From Mycetocola miduiensis (lineage in GTDB: Bacteria; Actinomycetota; Actinomycetes; Actinomycetales; Microbacteriaceae): 64,000 nucleotides of DNA. Below the pieces are notes generated by a model. It was not told the DNA's origin, did not search any database, and saw nothing but the letters and a program-made list of their open reading frames with translations. Location of the stretch: the NCBI RefSeq assembly GCF_900115155.1, contig NZ_FOVM01000008.1, positions 62,001 to 126,000 on the forward strand, written 5' to 3'. Numbering within the stretch: the stretch's first letter is position 1; every line of letters starts with the position of its first letter. Position numbers and translations under genes: made by a program. This document shows positions 39,333 to 49,436 of the stretch, one piece after another.

Positions 39333-40325
39333 GTGCTTATTGCACAGCGCCCAACGCTCACCGAAGAGAACATTTCAGAGTTCCGCAGCCGGTTCGTGAT
39401 TGAGCCCCTGGAGCCTGGCTTCGGTTACACCCTCGGAAACTCACTCCGTCGCACCCTGCTTTCCTCGATTCCGGGCGCTGCTGTAACCAGCATCCGTATC
39501 GACGGTGTGCTGCACGAGTTCAGCACCATCCCCGGTGTGAAAGAGGATGCCACCGAAATCATCCTAAACATCAAGGGCCTCGTCGTCTCCAGCGAGCACG
39601 ATGAGCCGATCACCGCGTACCTGCGCAAGACCGGCGCAGGCCAGGTCACCGCAGCCGACATCTCGGCTCCGGCCGGCGTCGAGGTACACAACCCGGACCT
39701 CGTCATCGCCACCCTGAACGACCAGGCGAAGTTCGAGCTCGAGCTCACCATCGAGCGTGGCCGCGGTTACGTGTCCGCCACCCAGAACCGCAACGAGTTC
39801 TCTGAGGCCGGTCAGATCCCGATCGACTCGATCTACTCGCCCGTGCTCAAGGTCACCTACCGTGTCGAGGCGACTCGTGCCGGTGAGCGTACCGACTTCG
39901 ACCGTCTGGTTGTCGATGTGGAGACGAAGGCGGCCATCACCCCGCGCGACGCCATCGCGTCCGCCGGTACCACCCTCGTCGAGCTGTTCGGTCTCGCCCG
40001 CGAACTGAACAACGCCGCTGAAGGCATTGAGATCGGCCCAGCGCCGGTCGATGCTGTCCTCTCCAGCGAGCTTTCGATCCCCATCGAAGACCTCGACCTG
40101 TCTGTGCGTTCGTACAACTGCCTCAAGCGTGAGGGCATCAACACCGTGTCCGAGCTCGTCGCACTGAGCGAGACGCAGCTGATGAACATCCGCAACTTCG
40201 GACAGAAGTCGGTCGATGAGGTTCGCGACAAGCTCGTGGAAATGGGGCTTTCGCTCAAGGATTCGGTTCCCGGATTCGACGGCGCCCACTTCTACTCGGG
40301 TTACGAAGACGAGACAAGCAACTAA
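39333..40325 (+). CDS. rpoA: DNA-directed RNA polymerase subunit alpha
   Basis: The 330-residue protein has an N-terminal dimerisation domain with the conserved [17 protein letters not shown] and a C-terminal domain with [18 protein letters not shown] and [13 protein letters not shown]. The GTG at 39333 reads [16 protein letters not shown] as in actinobacterial alpha subunits. It scaffolds polymerase assembly and binds UP elements and activators. Confidence 0.98.
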   Translation: MLIAQRPTLTEENISEFRSRFVIEPLEPGFGYTLGNSLRRTLLSSIPGAAVTSIRIDGVLHEFSTIPGVKEDATEIILNIKGLVVSSEHDEPITAYLRKTGAGQVTAADISAPAGVEVHNPDLVIATLNDQAKFELELTIERGRGYVSATQNRNEFSEAGQIPIDSIYSPVLKVTYRVEATRAGERTDFDRLVVDVETKAAITPRDAIASAGTTLVELFGLARELNNAAEGIEIGPAPVDAVLSSELSIPIEDLDLSVRSYNCLKREGINTVSELVALSETQLMNIRNFGQKSVDEVRDKLVEMGLSLKDSVPGFDGAHFYSGYEDETSN

Positions 40326-40374
40326 GGCTCGTCCTCGACGCCTTTTTCACTTTTGATACTGGAGATAACTTTTC

Positions 40375-40920
40375 ATGCCTAAGCCCACCAAAGGCCCCCG
40401 CCTGGGAGGCGGCCCAGCGCACGAGCGCCTGATGCTCGCCAACCTGGCCGCTGCCCTGTTCACCCACAAGAGCATCAAGACCACCGAGACGAAGGCCAAG
40501 CGCCTCCGCCCGGTGGCAGAGCGCCTCATCACGTTCGCGAAGCGCGGAGACCTCCACGCCCGCCGCCGTGTCATGCGCGTCATCGGTGACACCACGGTCG
40601 TCCACGAACTCTTCACCGAGATCGCTCCGCTCGTCGCCGAGCGCGACGGTGGATACACCCGAATCACCAAGCTCGGTTTCCGCAAGGGCGACAACGCGTC
40701 CATGGTGCAGATCGAACTGGTTCTCGAGCCCGTCACCCCCAAGGTGAAGAAGTCGAAGACCACCGCAGCCGCTGCACCCGTTGCAGAAGCACCGGTCGAG
40801 GAGACCGACGTTGCGGCTGACGAAGCCGCGACCGAAGAGGCTCCAGTAGAAGCACCCGAAGCTGAGGCTGTCGAAGCCGATGCAGAGGCAGTCGAGGTTG
40901 AGAAGGCCGACGACAAGTAA
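40375..40920 (+). CDS. rplQ: 50S ribosomal protein L17 with acidic C-terminal extension
   Basis: The L17 core ([20 protein letters not shown], then [16 protein letters not shown]) covers about the first 118 residues. The remaining 60 or so form an Ala/Glu/Val-rich acidic tail, giving 181 residues in all. It ends the alpha operon and is followed by a clear terminator. Confidence 0.97.
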   Translation: MPKPTKGPRLGGGPAHERLMLANLAAALFTHKSIKTTETKAKRLRPVAERLITFAKRGDLHARRRVMRVIGDTTVVHELFTEIAPLVAERDGGYTRITKLGFRKGDNASMVQIELVLEPVTPKVKKSKTTAAAAPVAEAPVEETDVAADEAATEEAPVEAPEAEAVEADAEAVEVEKADDK

Positions 40921-40936
40921 TTCTGCCGTTCTGTTG

Positions 40937-40972
40937 AAACCCCCGGTGTCCGAAAGGATGCCGGGGGTTTCG
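40937..40972 (+). terminator. Rho-independent terminator after rplQ
   Basis: A perfect 10-bp stem, AAACCCCCGG (40937-40946) with CCGGGGGTTT (40961-40970), has a small internal TCC/GGA pairing in the loop. Confidence 0.85.
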
Positions 40973-41054
40973 TCGTTCAGCCTCGACGAAAGCATGGGAT
41001 TCGTCGCGATCACCCAGCCGGTCGCGCTCGTCAAGGAGTGCTGACGGCTTCTCG

Positions 41055-41060
41055 TAAACT
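41055..41060 (+). promoter_or_regulatory. -10 hexamer TAAACT, leaderless-type promoter
   Basis: TAAACT lies 6 nt before the truA GTG, with no Shine-Dalgarno sequence. It follows the rplQ terminator, so truA needs its own promoter. Confidence 0.5.
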
Positions 41061-41066
41061 GGGCCA

Positions 41067-41984
41067 GTGACCCAGCCGCAGCGATTCAGACTCGACATCG
41101 CTTACGACGGCACCCATTTTGCCGGGTGGGCCAAGCAGCCGGGGCTCCGGACGGTGCAGGGGGTTTTGGAAGAGGCGATCACGACGATCCTCGGAAAACA
41201 CGGCGATCGGATCGTCGTCACGGTCGCCGGACGCACCGACACCGGCGTGCATGCGACCGGGCAGGTTGCGCACCTGGACCTTGACGAGGACCGCGCGGCC
41301 CGGGTGCGGAGGGGCCGGCCGGCGAAGGACGGACTGCACCCGACCGGCAGCGCCCTGCGCCGCAAAGTGAACGGTGTGCTCGGGCAGTACCCCGACGTCC
41401 TCATCACAAACGCTGCCCCGGCCCCCGACGGGTTCGATGCCCGCTTCTCCGCCGTCTGGCGCCGCTACGAATACCGCATCGCCGACAGCCTCTCCTTCCG
41501 CAACCCACTCGAACGGGCTCAGACCGTCTGGCACCCATCGCCGCTCGACGTCGACCTGATGAACGCCGCCGCCCAATCCCTCGTCGGGCTGCACGACTTC
41601 GCGACGTATTGCCGCCCGCGGGACGGCAGGACCACCATCCGTACGCTGCAGCGGTTCGGCTGGACGCGGGATGCACGGGGTGTCCTCGTCGCGGATGTCC
41701 GGGCGGATGCTTTCTGCCACAGCATGGTGCGCGCCCTCGTCGGCGTGTGCGTCGCCGTGGGGGAGGGCAAACTCGACGTCGCCGACGCCGAACGGCTCCG
41801 CAGCGGACTCGAGCGATCGAACGAGTTCGCCGTCATGCCTGCACGCGGTCTGACGCTCGCCGAAGTGGGCTACCCCTCCGACGCACTGCTCGGCCAGCGT
41901 GCCCTGCTGACGCGGCAGCGGCGTTCGCTCACCGACGGGCGGGACCCCTTCGCCGAGTTTGACCCGGACGACGACGCCGGGTAA
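41067..41984 (+). CDS. truA: tRNA pseudouridine(38-40) synthase
   Basis: The 305-residue enzyme modifies U38-U40 in the tRNA anticodon arm. The catalytic aspartate is in [17 protein letters not shown]; the N-terminal [17 protein letters not shown] is diagnostic. A GTG start is chosen from the TAAACT hexamer and family alignment. An internal insertion of about 20 residues (around [18 protein letters not shown]) lengthens it relative to E. coli. Its stop codon lies inside the rplM -10 element. Confidence 0.95.
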   Translation: MTQPQRFRLDIAYDGTHFAGWAKQPGLRTVQGVLEEAITTILGKHGDRIVVTVAGRTDTGVHATGQVAHLDLDEDRAARVRRGRPAKDGLHPTGSALRRKVNGVLGQYPDVLITNAAPAPDGFDARFSAVWRRYEYRIADSLSFRNPLERAQTVWHPSPLDVDLMNAAAQSLVGLHDFATYCRPRDGRTTIRTLQRFGWTRDARGVLVADVRADAFCHSMVRALVGVCVAVGEGKLDVADAERLRSGLERSNEFAVMPARGLTLAEVGYPSDALLGQRALLTRQRRSLTDGRDPFAEFDPDDDAG

Positions 41985-41987
41985 CAT
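41959..41987 (+). promoter_or_regulatory. Promoter of rplM-rpsI, overlapping the truA stop codon
   Basis: TTGACC (41959-41964) and TAACAT (41982-41987) are spaced by exactly 17 bp. The truA TAA stop is the first three bases of the -10. A leader of about 130 nt precedes rplM. Confidence 0.75.
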
Positions 41988-42121
41988 TGCTCCTTGGTGT
42001 CTGCGCTGACTGCAGCACGGCATCCGAAGTTGAGCCCTCCACCTGCGGCGTTCCAGATCTGGAACTCCCAACGGAGCGGGATTCACGAGCAACCAACTTA
42101 CGACAAGAAAGCAGCACTACT

Positions 42122-42568
42122 GTGACGCGCACTTATACCCCCAAGGCATCTGAGATCCAGCGGGACTGGTTCATCATCGACGCCACCGACATCGTGCTCG
42201 GCCGACTGGCCAGCCACGTCGCCGTCCTCCTCCGCGGAAAGCACAAGGCAACCTTCGCCAACCACATGGACACCGGTGACTTCGTCATCATCATCAACGC
42301 CGACAAGGTTGCCCTCACCGGCCAGAAGCTCCTCCAGAAGAAGGCCTACCGCCACTCCGGTTACCCGGGCGGCATCAAGGCTGTGACTTACGCCGAACTG
42401 CTCGAGAAGAACCCGGGCCGTGCGGTGGAGAAGGCTGTTCGCGGCATGCTCCCGAAGAACTCCCTCGGCGCCGCGCAGCTGCGCAAGCTCAAGGTTTACA
42501 CCGGGTCAGAGCACCCGCACGCCGCGCAGCAGCCCAAGACGTACACCCTCGACCAGGTCGCCCAGTAA
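42122..42568 (+). CDS. rplM: 50S ribosomal protein L13
   Basis: The GTG at 42122 reads [20 protein letters not shown] and gives 148 residues; the earlier in-frame extension lies in the leader. The conserved YRHSGYPGG and [12 protein letters not shown] segments are present. It is an early 50S assembly protein paired, as usual, with rpsI. Confidence 0.97.
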   Translation: MTRTYTPKASEIQRDWFIIDATDIVLGRLASHVAVLLRGKHKATFANHMDTGDFVIIINADKVALTGQKLLQKKAYRHSGYPGGIKAVTYAELLEKNPGRAVEKAVRGMLPKNSLGAAQLRKLKVYTGSEHPHAAQQPKTYTLDQVAQ

Positions 42569-42596
42569 GCGCCGAAGAGACATAAGGATTACTACA

Positions 42597-43082
42597 GTGG
42601 CGAACATTTCAGATTCCATCGCAGAGACCCCGGAGAGCTTCTCCACCGAGACGCCGACCCAGGATGCCCCCAAGGCAGCCCGCCCGGCCCTCAGCGTTCC
42701 CGGCGCAGCCGTCGGCCGTCGCAAGCAGGCCATCGCCCGCGTGCGCCTCGTCCCCGGTTCAGGCACCATCACGGTCAACGGCCGCGAGCTCGCCGACTAC
42801 TTCCCGAACAAGCTGCACCAGCAGCTGATCAACGACCCGTTCACGGTTCTCGACCTCGCCGGTGGCTACGACGTCATCGCGCGTATCTCGGGCGGTGGCC
42901 CCTCCGGCCAGGCAGGAGCGCTTCGCCTCGGCATCGCGCGTGCGCTCAACCAGATCGACGAAGAGAACAACCGTCCGACCCTGAAGAAGGCCGGCTTCCT
43001 GTCCCGTGACGCTCGCGTCAAGGAGCGCAAGAAGGCTGGACTCAAGAAGGCACGTAAGGCACCCCAGTTCTCGAAGCGCTAA
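42597..43082 (+). CDS. rpsI: 30S ribosomal protein S9 with N-terminal extension
   Basis: The GTG at 42597 follows ATAAGGAT and gives 161 residues. The S9 core starts near residue 40 ([18 protein letters not shown]) and ends with the universal SKR tail that touches P-site tRNA. The first 38 residues are an acidic/Ala-rich extension. Confidence 0.97.
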   Translation: MANISDSIAETPESFSTETPTQDAPKAARPALSVPGAAVGRRKQAIARVRLVPGSGTITVNGRELADYFPNKLHQQLINDPFTVLDLAGGYDVIARISGGGPSGQAGALRLGIARALNQIDEENNRPTLKKAGFLSRDARVKERKKAGLKKARKAPQFSKR

Positions 43083-43109
43083 TCGCGCCTCGGTCCTGGA
43101 CTCGACCTT

Positions 43110-44471
43110 ATGCCTCGCCTGTTTGGTACTGACGGTGTTCGCGGTCTCGCGAACGCCGACCTGACGGCAGATCTCGCTCTCGGCCTTGCCCAAGCCACCG
43201 CAGTGGTGCTTGGGCAGGGCCGTAGTGCTGAGGCACGCCGCGCCGCCGGCAAGCGCCCCGTCGCCGTGCTCGCCCGCGACCCGCGTGTGTCAGGCGATTT
43301 CCTCGCAGCAGCGGTCGCTGCGGGCCTCGCCTCCAGTGGCGTGGACGTGCTCGACGCCGGCATCATCCCGACTCCGGCCGCAGCCTTCCTCATCGCCGAC
43401 ATCGACGCCGACTTCGGCGTGATGATCTCCGCGAGCCACAATCCTGCCCCCGACAACGGCATCAAAATCTTCGCCCGCGGTGGCCGCAAGCTTCCCGATG
43501 AGGTCGAAGCCCGCATCGAGCACCACCTCACCGAACCGAACCTCGCTCCCACCGGGGCAGGAGTCGGCCGCATCCGCCGCTTCGCCGATGCTGAGGACCG
43601 ATACGTTGTCCACCTCCTCGCGAGCCTGCCGCACCGACTTGACGGCATCCACGTCGTCCTCGACTGCGCACACGGCGCAGCCGCCGGCGTCTCTCCCGAA
43701 GTCTTCCGCGACGCCGGAGCGACCCTCACGATCATCGGCAACGACCCCGACGGCATGAACATCAACGACGGTGTGGGATCGACCCATCTCGATCTTCTGG
43801 CCCAGGCCGTTATCGAGAACGGCGCCGACATCGGCATCGCGCATGATGGCGACGCCGACCGGTGCCTTGCCGTCGACGCCGACGGCAACATCATCAACGG
43901 CGACCAGATCATGGCGATCCTCGCTGTGTCGATGAAGGAACGCGGACACCTCACCGACAACACACTCGTCGCAACGGTGATGAGCAATCTCGGCCTTCGC
44001 GTCGCGATGGACGAGCACGGAATCTCGATGGTCCAGACCAAGGTCGGTGACCGATACGTGCTCGAGGAGATGAACGAGCACGGCTTCGCCCTCGGTGGTG
44101 AACAGTCCGGACACGTCATCATGAGCGAATTCGCGACGACGGGTGACGGCATCCTCACCGGTCTTCACCTGGTCAGCGAAATGGCGCGCACCGGCAAGAC
44201 CGCTGCGGAGCTCGCCTCGGTGATGGATGTTTACCCGCAGATTCTCGTCAATGTGAAAGACGTCGATCGGAACGGCATCCACACCGATGAGATCCTCGCT
44301 GCGGCAGTGCTGAGCGCGGAAAAGGAGCTCGGTGACACCGGGCGCGTCCTCCTCCGCCCCAGCGGGACCGAACAACTCGTCCGTGTGATGGTCGAAGCAG
44401 CCGACCAGCCGACGGCCGACCGTCTGGCACACGCCCTCGCCGACGTCGTGCGGGAGCGCCTCACCGTCTGA
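43110..44471 (+). CDS. glmM: Phosphoglucosamine mutase
   Basis: The 453-residue enzyme converts glucosamine 6-phosphate to glucosamine 1-phosphate for peptidoglycan precursor synthesis. The phosphoserine is Ser109 in [13 protein letters not shown]; the metal loop DGDADRC and the end [15 protein letters not shown] are present. It lies 27 bp after rpsI and probably shares its transcript. GlmS, which makes its substrate, is encoded 1 kb further on. Confidence 0.97.
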   Translation: MPRLFGTDGVRGLANADLTADLALGLAQATAVVLGQGRSAEARRAAGKRPVAVLARDPRVSGDFLAAAVAAGLASSGVDVLDAGIIPTPAAAFLIADIDADFGVMISASHNPAPDNGIKIFARGGRKLPDEVEARIEHHLTEPNLAPTGAGVGRIRRFADAEDRYVVHLLASLPHRLDGIHVVLDCAHGAAAGVSPEVFRDAGATLTIIGNDPDGMNINDGVGSTHLDLLAQAVIENGADIGIAHDGDADRCLAVDADGNIINGDQIMAILAVSMKERGHLTDNTLVATVMSNLGLRVAMDEHGISMVQTKVGDRYVLEEMNEHGFALGGEQSGHVIMSEFATTGDGILTGLHLVSEMARTGKTAAELASVMDVYPQILVNVKDVDRNGIHTDEILAAAVLSAEKELGDTGRVLLRPSGTEQLVRVMVEAADQPTADRLAHALADVVRERLTV

Positions 44472-44481
44472 ACCTGTGAGA

Positions 44482-44528
44482 AGAGGCCCTGCCTGTCCGC
44501 TTCCCGCGGACAGGTAGGGCCTTTCTTC
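44482..44528. terminator. Bidirectional terminator between glmM and coaA
   Basis: A long stem pairs AGAGGCCCTGCCTGTCCGC with the matching GCGGACAGGTAGGGCCT across a short loop, with A-rich and T-rich flanks (AAG...CTTTCTT). It separates convergent genes. Confidence 0.85.
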
Positions 44529-44532
44529 GTTG

Positions 44533-45489
44533 TCAGACCTTGCGGAGAAGCACCTGTCGAACGGTGTGGTCCGATGCCTTCCGGAGCACAAGCTTCGCCC
44601 GCGCCCTGGTGGGGCGGATGTTCTCGAGCAGGTTCGGTTCGTTGACCTCACGCCAGTAAAACCTGGCCTTCTCCCTCGCTTCCTCTTCGGTGAGCGAGGC
44701 GTAGACGTTGAAGAATGAGTTCGGGTTGGTGAACGCTCCCCGCTGCAGGGCCATGAAACGTTCTTCGTACCAGGACGCGATGTCCGAGACACGCGCGTCG
44801 ACGTAAACGCTGAAGTCGAACAGGTCACTCACCGTGAGGCGGTGGCCGTTCCCGGCGGGCTGAAGCACGTTGAGGCCCTCGACGATGAGAACATCCGGGC
44901 GGCGCACGACGACCTGCGCGTCGGGGACGATGTCGTACTTGAGGTGCGAGTAGAACGGTGCCCGGACCTCGGGGGCGCCGCTTTTGACGGCACTGACGAA
45001 GCGGAGCAGGGCGCGGCGGTCGTACGACTCCGGGAACCCCTTCCTCGCCATGATGCCCCGGCGTTCCAGTTCCGCGTTCGGGTACAGGAAACCGTCGGTG
45101 GTGATCAACTCGACGCGGGGAGTGTCTGGCCAGCGCGACATCAGCTCGCGCAGAAGCCGGGCAACGGTCGATTTGCCGACGGCGACCGACCCTGCGACGC
45201 CGATCACGAACGGGGTCCGCTCGGTTTTCTCCCCGAGAAACGCACTCGTCGACTCGTGGAGCCGTTTGGCGTTGGCCACGTACAGGCTCAACATCCGGCT
45301 GAGCGGCAGGTACACCTCGGCGACCTCGTTCAGGTCGAGGCGGTCCCCGAGTCCCCTCAGCTGGAAGATCTCCGCATCGGTGAGGGGAGACTCGGTGGTG
45401 GGGGAGAGTCTCGACCAGTCCGAACGGTCGATTTCGACGAAGGGCGTCGACTGGGCGTGGGACGCTGAGCCGTGGGAGGGGTCCGACAT
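44533..45489 (-). CDS. coaA: Type I pantothenate kinase
   Basis: The 318-residue enzyme phosphorylates pantothenate, the first step of CoA synthesis. The P-loop is [17 protein letters not shown] and the conserved [13 protein letters not shown] segment is present. The ATG at 45489 ([13 protein letters not shown]) is chosen over one 36 nt upstream, which would lie inside glmS and beyond its own promoter. A TAGACT hexamer lies 8 nt before this start. Confidence 0.95.
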   Translation of the reverse strand: MSDPSHGSASHAQSTPFVEIDRSDWSRLSPTTESPLTDAEIFQLRGLGDRLDLNEVAEVYLPLSRMLSLYVANAKRLHESTSAFLGEKTERTPFVIGVAGSVAVGKSTVARLLRELMSRWPDTPRVELITTDGFLYPNAELERRGIMARKGFPESYDRRALLRFVSAVKSGAPEVRAPFYSHLKYDIVPDAQVVVRRPDVLIVEGLNVLQPAGNGHRLTVSDLFDFSVYVDARVSDIASWYEERFMALQRGAFTNPNSFFNVYASLTEEEAREKARFYWREVNEPNLLENIRPTRARAKLVLRKASDHTVRQVLLRKV

Positions 45490-45497
45490 AGGTTCCC

Positions 45498-45503
45498 AGT
45501 CTA
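45498..45503 (-). promoter_or_regulatory. -10 hexamer TAGACT of coaA (leaderless type)
   Basis: On the minus strand TAGACT lies 8 nt before the coaA ATG. The start codons of coaA and glmS are only 34 bp apart, so both promoters must overlap the opposite gene. Confidence 0.55.
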
Positions 45504-45510
45504 TTGCCGG

Positions 45511-45516
45511 TATCGT
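45511..45516 (+). promoter_or_regulatory. -10 hexamer TATCGT of glmS (leaderless type)
   Basis: TATCGT lies 7 nt before the glmS ATG, and no Shine-Dalgarno sequence is present. Its -35 region would fall in the coaA start. Confidence 0.5.
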
Positions 45517-45523
45517 TGTGCCC

Positions 45524-47374
45524 ATGTGTGGAATCGTCGGTTACGTTGGCAACAACGACAGCATCAATGTCCTTCTCAGCGGCTTGGGCCGCCTCGAGTA
45601 TCGAGGGTACGACTCAGCCGGTGTAGCTGTCATCGATGAGAACGGATCGATTCGTACCCGCAAGCGGGCCGGAAAGCTGGCCGTCCTCGCCGGTGACGTG
45701 AAGAACAGCGCCATGGAAGTGAGCCACACCGGCATCGGGCACACCCGCTGGGCTACCCACGGTGCCCCCACCGACCAGAACGCCCACCCGCACCTCGGCG
45801 ACGACGGCAAACTGGCCCTCATCCACAACGGCATCATCGAAAACTTCGCGCCGCTCAAGAAGGAACTGCTCGCCGACGGGTACAGCTTCATCAGTGAAAC
45901 CGACTCCGAAGTCGCCGCCGTGCTGCTCGGCCGGGAGTACACCAAGACCAAGGACCTGCGCGAGGCGTTCCAGAACGTCGTCGCCCAGCTCGAGGGTGCA
46001 TTCACGCTCCTCGCCGTGCACGAGGAACAGCCGGGCCTCGTCGTCGGCGCCCGCCGCAACTCGCCCCTCGTCATCGGACTCGGCGACGGCGAGAACTTCC
46101 TCGCCTCGGATGTCGCCGCTTTCGTCGAATACACCCAGAGCGCCCTCGCCATCGGCCAGGACCAGATCGTCTCGATCACCCCGGACAAAGTCGAGGTCAC
46201 CGACTTCTTCGGAGCCTCCGTCGAGGTCGAGCCGTTCGAGATCCAGTGGGACGCGTCCGCCGCAGAAAAGGGCGGCTGGTCCAGCTTCATGGCCAAGGAG
46301 ATCGACGAAGAGCCGGATGCCGTCGCCAACACCCTGCGGGGCCGCATCGATGAGAGCGGCCAGGTCGTCATCCCCGAGCTGAACGGGCTCGACGATTTGT
46401 TCACCGACATCAACCGCATCGTCGTCATCGCCTGCGGTACCGCTGCGTATGCAGGCCAGGTCGGCAAGTACGCGCTCGAGAAGTGGGCGGGCATCCCGGT
46501 CGATGTCGAACTCAGCCACGAGTTCCGGTACCGCGAGCCGGTCATCACCCCGCAGACGCTCGTCGTGTCGATCAGCCAGTCCGGCGAGACCATGGACACG
46601 CTCATGGCCGTCAAGTACGCGAGCGAAGCCGGCGCGAAGACGCTCTCCATCTGCAACACGCAGGGGGCGACGATTCCGCGCGAGTCCGACGCGGTCGTCT
46701 ACACCCACGCCGGGCCTGAGGTCGCAGTCGCATCCACCAAGGCCTTCGTCGCGCAGATCACTGCCCTGTACCTGTTCGCCCTGCACCTCGCTCGGGTGCG
46801 CGGCACCCAGACTCCTGAGGTCCTCGCCGAGCAGTCGGCCGAGCTCGTCGGCATCCCGCAGAAGATCCGTACCATCCTCGGTGAGCAGGATGTCGTCGTC
46901 CAGCTTGCGCGCTGGATGAGCGACTCCCGCGCCGTGCTGTTCCTCGGCCGCCACGTCGGGTTCCCGATCGCGCTCGAGGGTGCGCTCAAGCTCAAGGAAC
47001 TCGCCTACATCCACGCGGAGGGCTTCGCCGCCGGTGAGCTCAAGCACGGTCCGATCGCGCTGATCGAGCCGGGGCAGCCGGTGTTCGTCGTCGTCCCGAG
47101 CCCGCGGGGCTCAGCGACGATCCACTCCAAGGTCGTGTCGAACATCCAGGAGATCCGCGCCCGCGGGGCGAAGGTCATCGCGATCGCTGAAGAAGGCGAC
47201 GCCTCGGTACTGCCGTTCACCGACGTGGTCATCCGGATTCCGCTGGCCGCGCCCCTGTTCGAGCCGCTCCTGGCCGTCATCCCGATGCAGATCTTCGCAA
47301 TGGAACTCGCCAGTGCAAAGGGGCTCGACGTCGACCAGCCACGCAACCTGGCCAAGTCCGTCACAGTCGAATAA
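45524..47374 (+). CDS. glmS: Glutamine-fructose-6-phosphate aminotransferase
   Basis: The 616-residue enzyme makes glucosamine 6-phosphate, the first step to UDP-GlcNAc. The ATG at 45524 gives MCGIVGYVG with the catalytic Cys2 required for the glutaminase domain; an upstream extension through coaA is rejected. Two SIS domains follow ([13 protein letters not shown], the [11 protein letters not shown] segment) and the end AKSVTVE is canonical. No glmS ribozyme could be present in the 34-bp upstream gap. The 3' end is copied downstream (see the repeat at 47362). Confidence 0.97.
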   Translation: MCGIVGYVGNNDSINVLLSGLGRLEYRGYDSAGVAVIDENGSIRTRKRAGKLAVLAGDVKNSAMEVSHTGIGHTRWATHGAPTDQNAHPHLGDDGKLALIHNGIIENFAPLKKELLADGYSFISETDSEVAAVLLGREYTKTKDLREAFQNVVAQLEGAFTLLAVHEEQPGLVVGARRNSPLVIGLGDGENFLASDVAAFVEYTQSALAIGQDQIVSITPDKVEVTDFFGASVEVEPFEIQWDASAAEKGGWSSFMAKEIDEEPDAVANTLRGRIDESGQVVIPELNGLDDLFTDINRIVVIACGTAAYAGQVGKYALEKWAGIPVDVELSHEFRYREPVITPQTLVVSISQSGETMDTLMAVKYASEAGAKTLSICNTQGATIPRESDAVVYTHAGPEVAVASTKAFVAQITALYLFALHLARVRGTQTPEVLAEQSAELVGIPQKIRTILGEQDVVVQLARWMSDSRAVLFLGRHVGFPIALEGALKLKELAYIHAEGFAAGELKHGPIALIEPGQPVFVVVPSPRGSATIHSKVVSNIQEIRARGAKVIAIAEEGDASVLPFTDVVIRIPLAAPLFEPLLAVIPMQIFAMELASAKGLDVDQPRNLAKSVTVE

Positions 47375-47410
47375 GCACAGTCAACTAAGCACGAAAGCAC
47401 AGTCGAGTAA
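47362..47410 (+). repeat. Three copies of a 13-bp unit spanning the glmS stop codon
   Basis: CACAGTCGAATAA (47362-47374, the last codons and stop of glmS) recurs as CACAGTCAACTAA (47376-47388) and CACAGTCGAGTAA (47398-47410). Each copy carries a TAA. The pattern suggests local slippage or duplication. Confidence 0.8.
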
Positions 47411-47441
47411 CCAGACTGGTGAGAAAGAGCGGCAGAACAGC

Positions 47442-47828
47442 GTGATCGTCGGAATCGGCGTCGACCTGGTCGACCTTGCGCGGTTCGAACGCGCGGTCGA
47501 CAGGACGCCGAGACTGCGCGATCGCCTGTTCGCCGCCAGTGAGCTGGACAAGCCGCTCCGGTCGCTTGCCGGTCGGTTCGCTGCCAAGGAGGCGCTCATC
47601 AAGGCGCTGGGCAGCTCCGACGGTGTGCACTGGCTCGAGATCACGGTGACGAACAACGCGCAGGGCGACCCGCGCTTCGATCTGACCGGCGAAACCGCAG
47701 CCGTTGTGGCCGCCAGGGGGATCACGTCCCTGCACCTTTCAATGAGCCACGACGCCGGCGCGGCCATCGCCTTCGTGGTCGCCGAACGAGCAGATGACGC
47801 CGTGCCGTCAGGGATGGACGACGCATGA
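47442..47828 (+). CDS. acpS: Holo-[acyl-carrier-protein] synthase
   Basis: The 128-residue enzyme attaches 4'-phosphopantetheine from CoA to acyl carrier protein. The GTG start gives MIVGIGVDLVDLARFERAV, with the metal-binding aspartate in GVDLV, and the second signature is RFAAKEALIKAL. It overlaps alr by 4 bp. Confidence 0.95.
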   Translation: MIVGIGVDLVDLARFERAVDRTPRLRDRLFAASELDKPLRSLAGRFAAKEALIKALGSSDGVHWLEITVTNNAQGDPRFDLTGETAAVVAARGITSLHLSMSHDAGAAIAFVVAERADDAVPSGMDDA

Positions 47829-48931
47829 CCGGTTTTCGTGAGGCCGTCATCAACCTCGACGCGGTGACCCGGAACATCCGGACGCTCCGAGAGGTGGCCG
47901 GCACCCCGCACCTCATCGCCGTCGTCAAGGCGGACGGTTACGGCCACGGTGCTGTTCCCGTTGCCCGGGCTGCGCTGGCCGGCGGAGCCGACTGGCTGGG
48001 CACAGCGGACATCGAGGAGGCCCTCGAACTGCGGACCGCCGGTATCGGGTCTCCGATCCTGTGCTGGCTGCACGCGAACGGCGCCGACTTCGCCGCCGCG
48101 ATCCGGGCGGATGTCGACCTTGGCGTGTCGTCTCTCGCCCAGCTCGACGACATCGCGGATGCCGCCGACGGCGGAACCGCATACGTCCACCTGAAACTCG
48201 ACACCGGTCTCAGCAGGAACGGCGTCGTGGAGGGGGAATGGGCGGAGTTGTTCCGCCGGGCGGCCGACCTGGAGAACGCAGGGGTGGTCCGTGTGCGGGG
48301 CATCTTCTCGCACCTGTCCAACACGTCGGCCGATGACGACCGAGCCGCGCTTGGCGTGTTTCACCGCGGACTCTCCGTCGCCACCAATGAGGGGCTTCGT
48401 CCTGACCTGGTTCACCTCGCCGCGACGGCGGCGGCGATCGACCTGCCGGAGACCCGCTTCAACGCCGTGCGAATCGGTATCGGCATGTATGGCCTGTCGC
48501 CGTTCGATGACCGCACTCCGGCCGACCTCGGCCTCACCCCTGCCATGACCCTGCAGGGCAGGATCGCCGCCGTGAGGCGCGTCCCGCTCGGAACCGGTGT
48601 CTCGTACAGCTACACCTACCGCACGGCCAGCGAGTCAACGCTCGCCCTCGTCCCGCTGGGCTACGCCGACGGCGTGCCGCGCCAGGCATCCGGTGCCGGC
48701 CAGGTCCTGATCGGCGGTCGCCGGTTCTCTGTCGCCGGGAGGGTCGCCATGGACCAGTTCGTCGTCGATGTCGGCGACGCCGACGTTGCTGTCGGCGACG
48801 ACGTCGTCCTGTTCGGCGACCCCGCAGCGGGCGCGCCGAGCGCATCCGACTGGGCCACAGCGGCGGGCACCATCAACTACGACATCGTGACCCGAATCGG
48901 CGCGCGTGTGACCCGGCGGTACCCCGGATGA
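47825..48931 (+). CDS. alr: Alanine racemase
   Basis: The 368-residue PLP enzyme makes D-alanine for peptidoglycan. The PLP lysine is Lys35 in VVKADGYGHGAV and the catalytic tyrosine is Tyr261 in GVSYSYTYR. It is coupled to acpS and tsaE by 4-bp overlaps. Confidence 0.96.
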   Translation: MTGFREAVINLDAVTRNIRTLREVAGTPHLIAVVKADGYGHGAVPVARAALAGGADWLGTADIEEALELRTAGIGSPILCWLHANGADFAAAIRADVDLGVSSLAQLDDIADAADGGTAYVHLKLDTGLSRNGVVEGEWAELFRRAADLENAGVVRVRGIFSHLSNTSADDDRAALGVFHRGLSVATNEGLRPDLVHLAATAAAIDLPETRFNAVRIGIGMYGLSPFDDRTPADLGLTPAMTLQGRIAAVRRVPLGTGVSYSYTYRTASESTLALVPLGYADGVPRQASGAGQVLIGGRRFSVAGRVAMDQFVVDVGDADVAVGDDVVLFGDPAAGAPSASDWATAAGTINYDIVTRIGARVTRRYPG

Positions 48932-49407
48932 TCGACGCTGAGAACATCGTCGTGGCGACATCCGACGACATGCACGCGTTCGGGGTGCGGCTCGGCCGGT
49001 CCCTGTCCGCAGGCGACCTGCTCGTGCTCACCGGACCGCTTGGCGCGGGAAAGACCACCCTCGCCCGCGGCATCGGTGAAGGGCTCGGCGTGCGCGGACC
49101 CGTGACCAGCCCGACCTTCGTTCTGGCCCGAACCCACCCGAGTATTGTCGGCGGCCCCCCGCTCGTACACGTCGACGCCTACCGCCTCAGCGAGCCGATC
49201 GAACTCGATGACCTCGACATCGACTTCGCCGGAAGCGTCGTACTCGTCGAATGGGGCCGTGGCATGGTGGACGCCGTCGCGTCACGCTGGGTCGACGTCG
49301 AGATCGAACGGCCCACCGGCGCAGTCGGGTCCGACGAGAACGAAGCGGATGCCGTCGACGAACCCCGTCACATCCGGATCACCCGCCACGACCAGGACCC
49401 CGCCTGA
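48928..49407 (+). CDS. tsaE: tRNA t6A biosynthesis ATPase TsaE
   Basis: The 159-residue protein has the P-loop TGPLGAGKTTLARGIGEGLG and the conserved VHVDAYRL motif. It works with TsaB and TsaD in threonylcarbamoyl transfer to A37 of tRNA. A C-terminal acidic stretch extends past the usual fold. Confidence 0.95.
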   Translation: MIDAENIVVATSDDMHAFGVRLGRSLSAGDLLVLTGPLGAGKTTLARGIGEGLGVRGPVTSPTFVLARTHPSIVGGPPLVHVDAYRLSEPIELDDLDIDFAGSVVLVEWGRGMVDAVASRWVDVEIERPTGAVGSDENEADAVDEPRHIRITRHDQDPA

Positions 49408-49424
49408 CCACCGCTGTGACCGCG

Positions 49425-49430
49425 TAGGCT
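49425..49430 (+). promoter_or_regulatory. -10 hexamer TAGGCT, leaderless-type promoter
   Basis: TAGGCT lies 6 nt before the tsaB GTG in the 29-bp tsaE-tsaB gap, with no Shine-Dalgarno sequence. It may give a second start within the t6A operon. Confidence 0.45.
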
Positions 49431-49436
49431 GGACGG

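Noticed and set aside
44984-45523. 180-residue N-terminal extension of glmS
   Set aside because: GlmS needs its catalytic cysteine at the mature N-terminus, so translation must begin MCGIVG at 45524.
45490-45523. glmS ribozyme/riboswitch
   Set aside because: The gap is only 34 bp, far too short, and no related structure is visible.
45489-45525. Earlier ATG for coaA at 45525
   Set aside because: It would overlap the glmS start and lie upstream of the TAGACT hexamer; the start at 45489 fits the family length.
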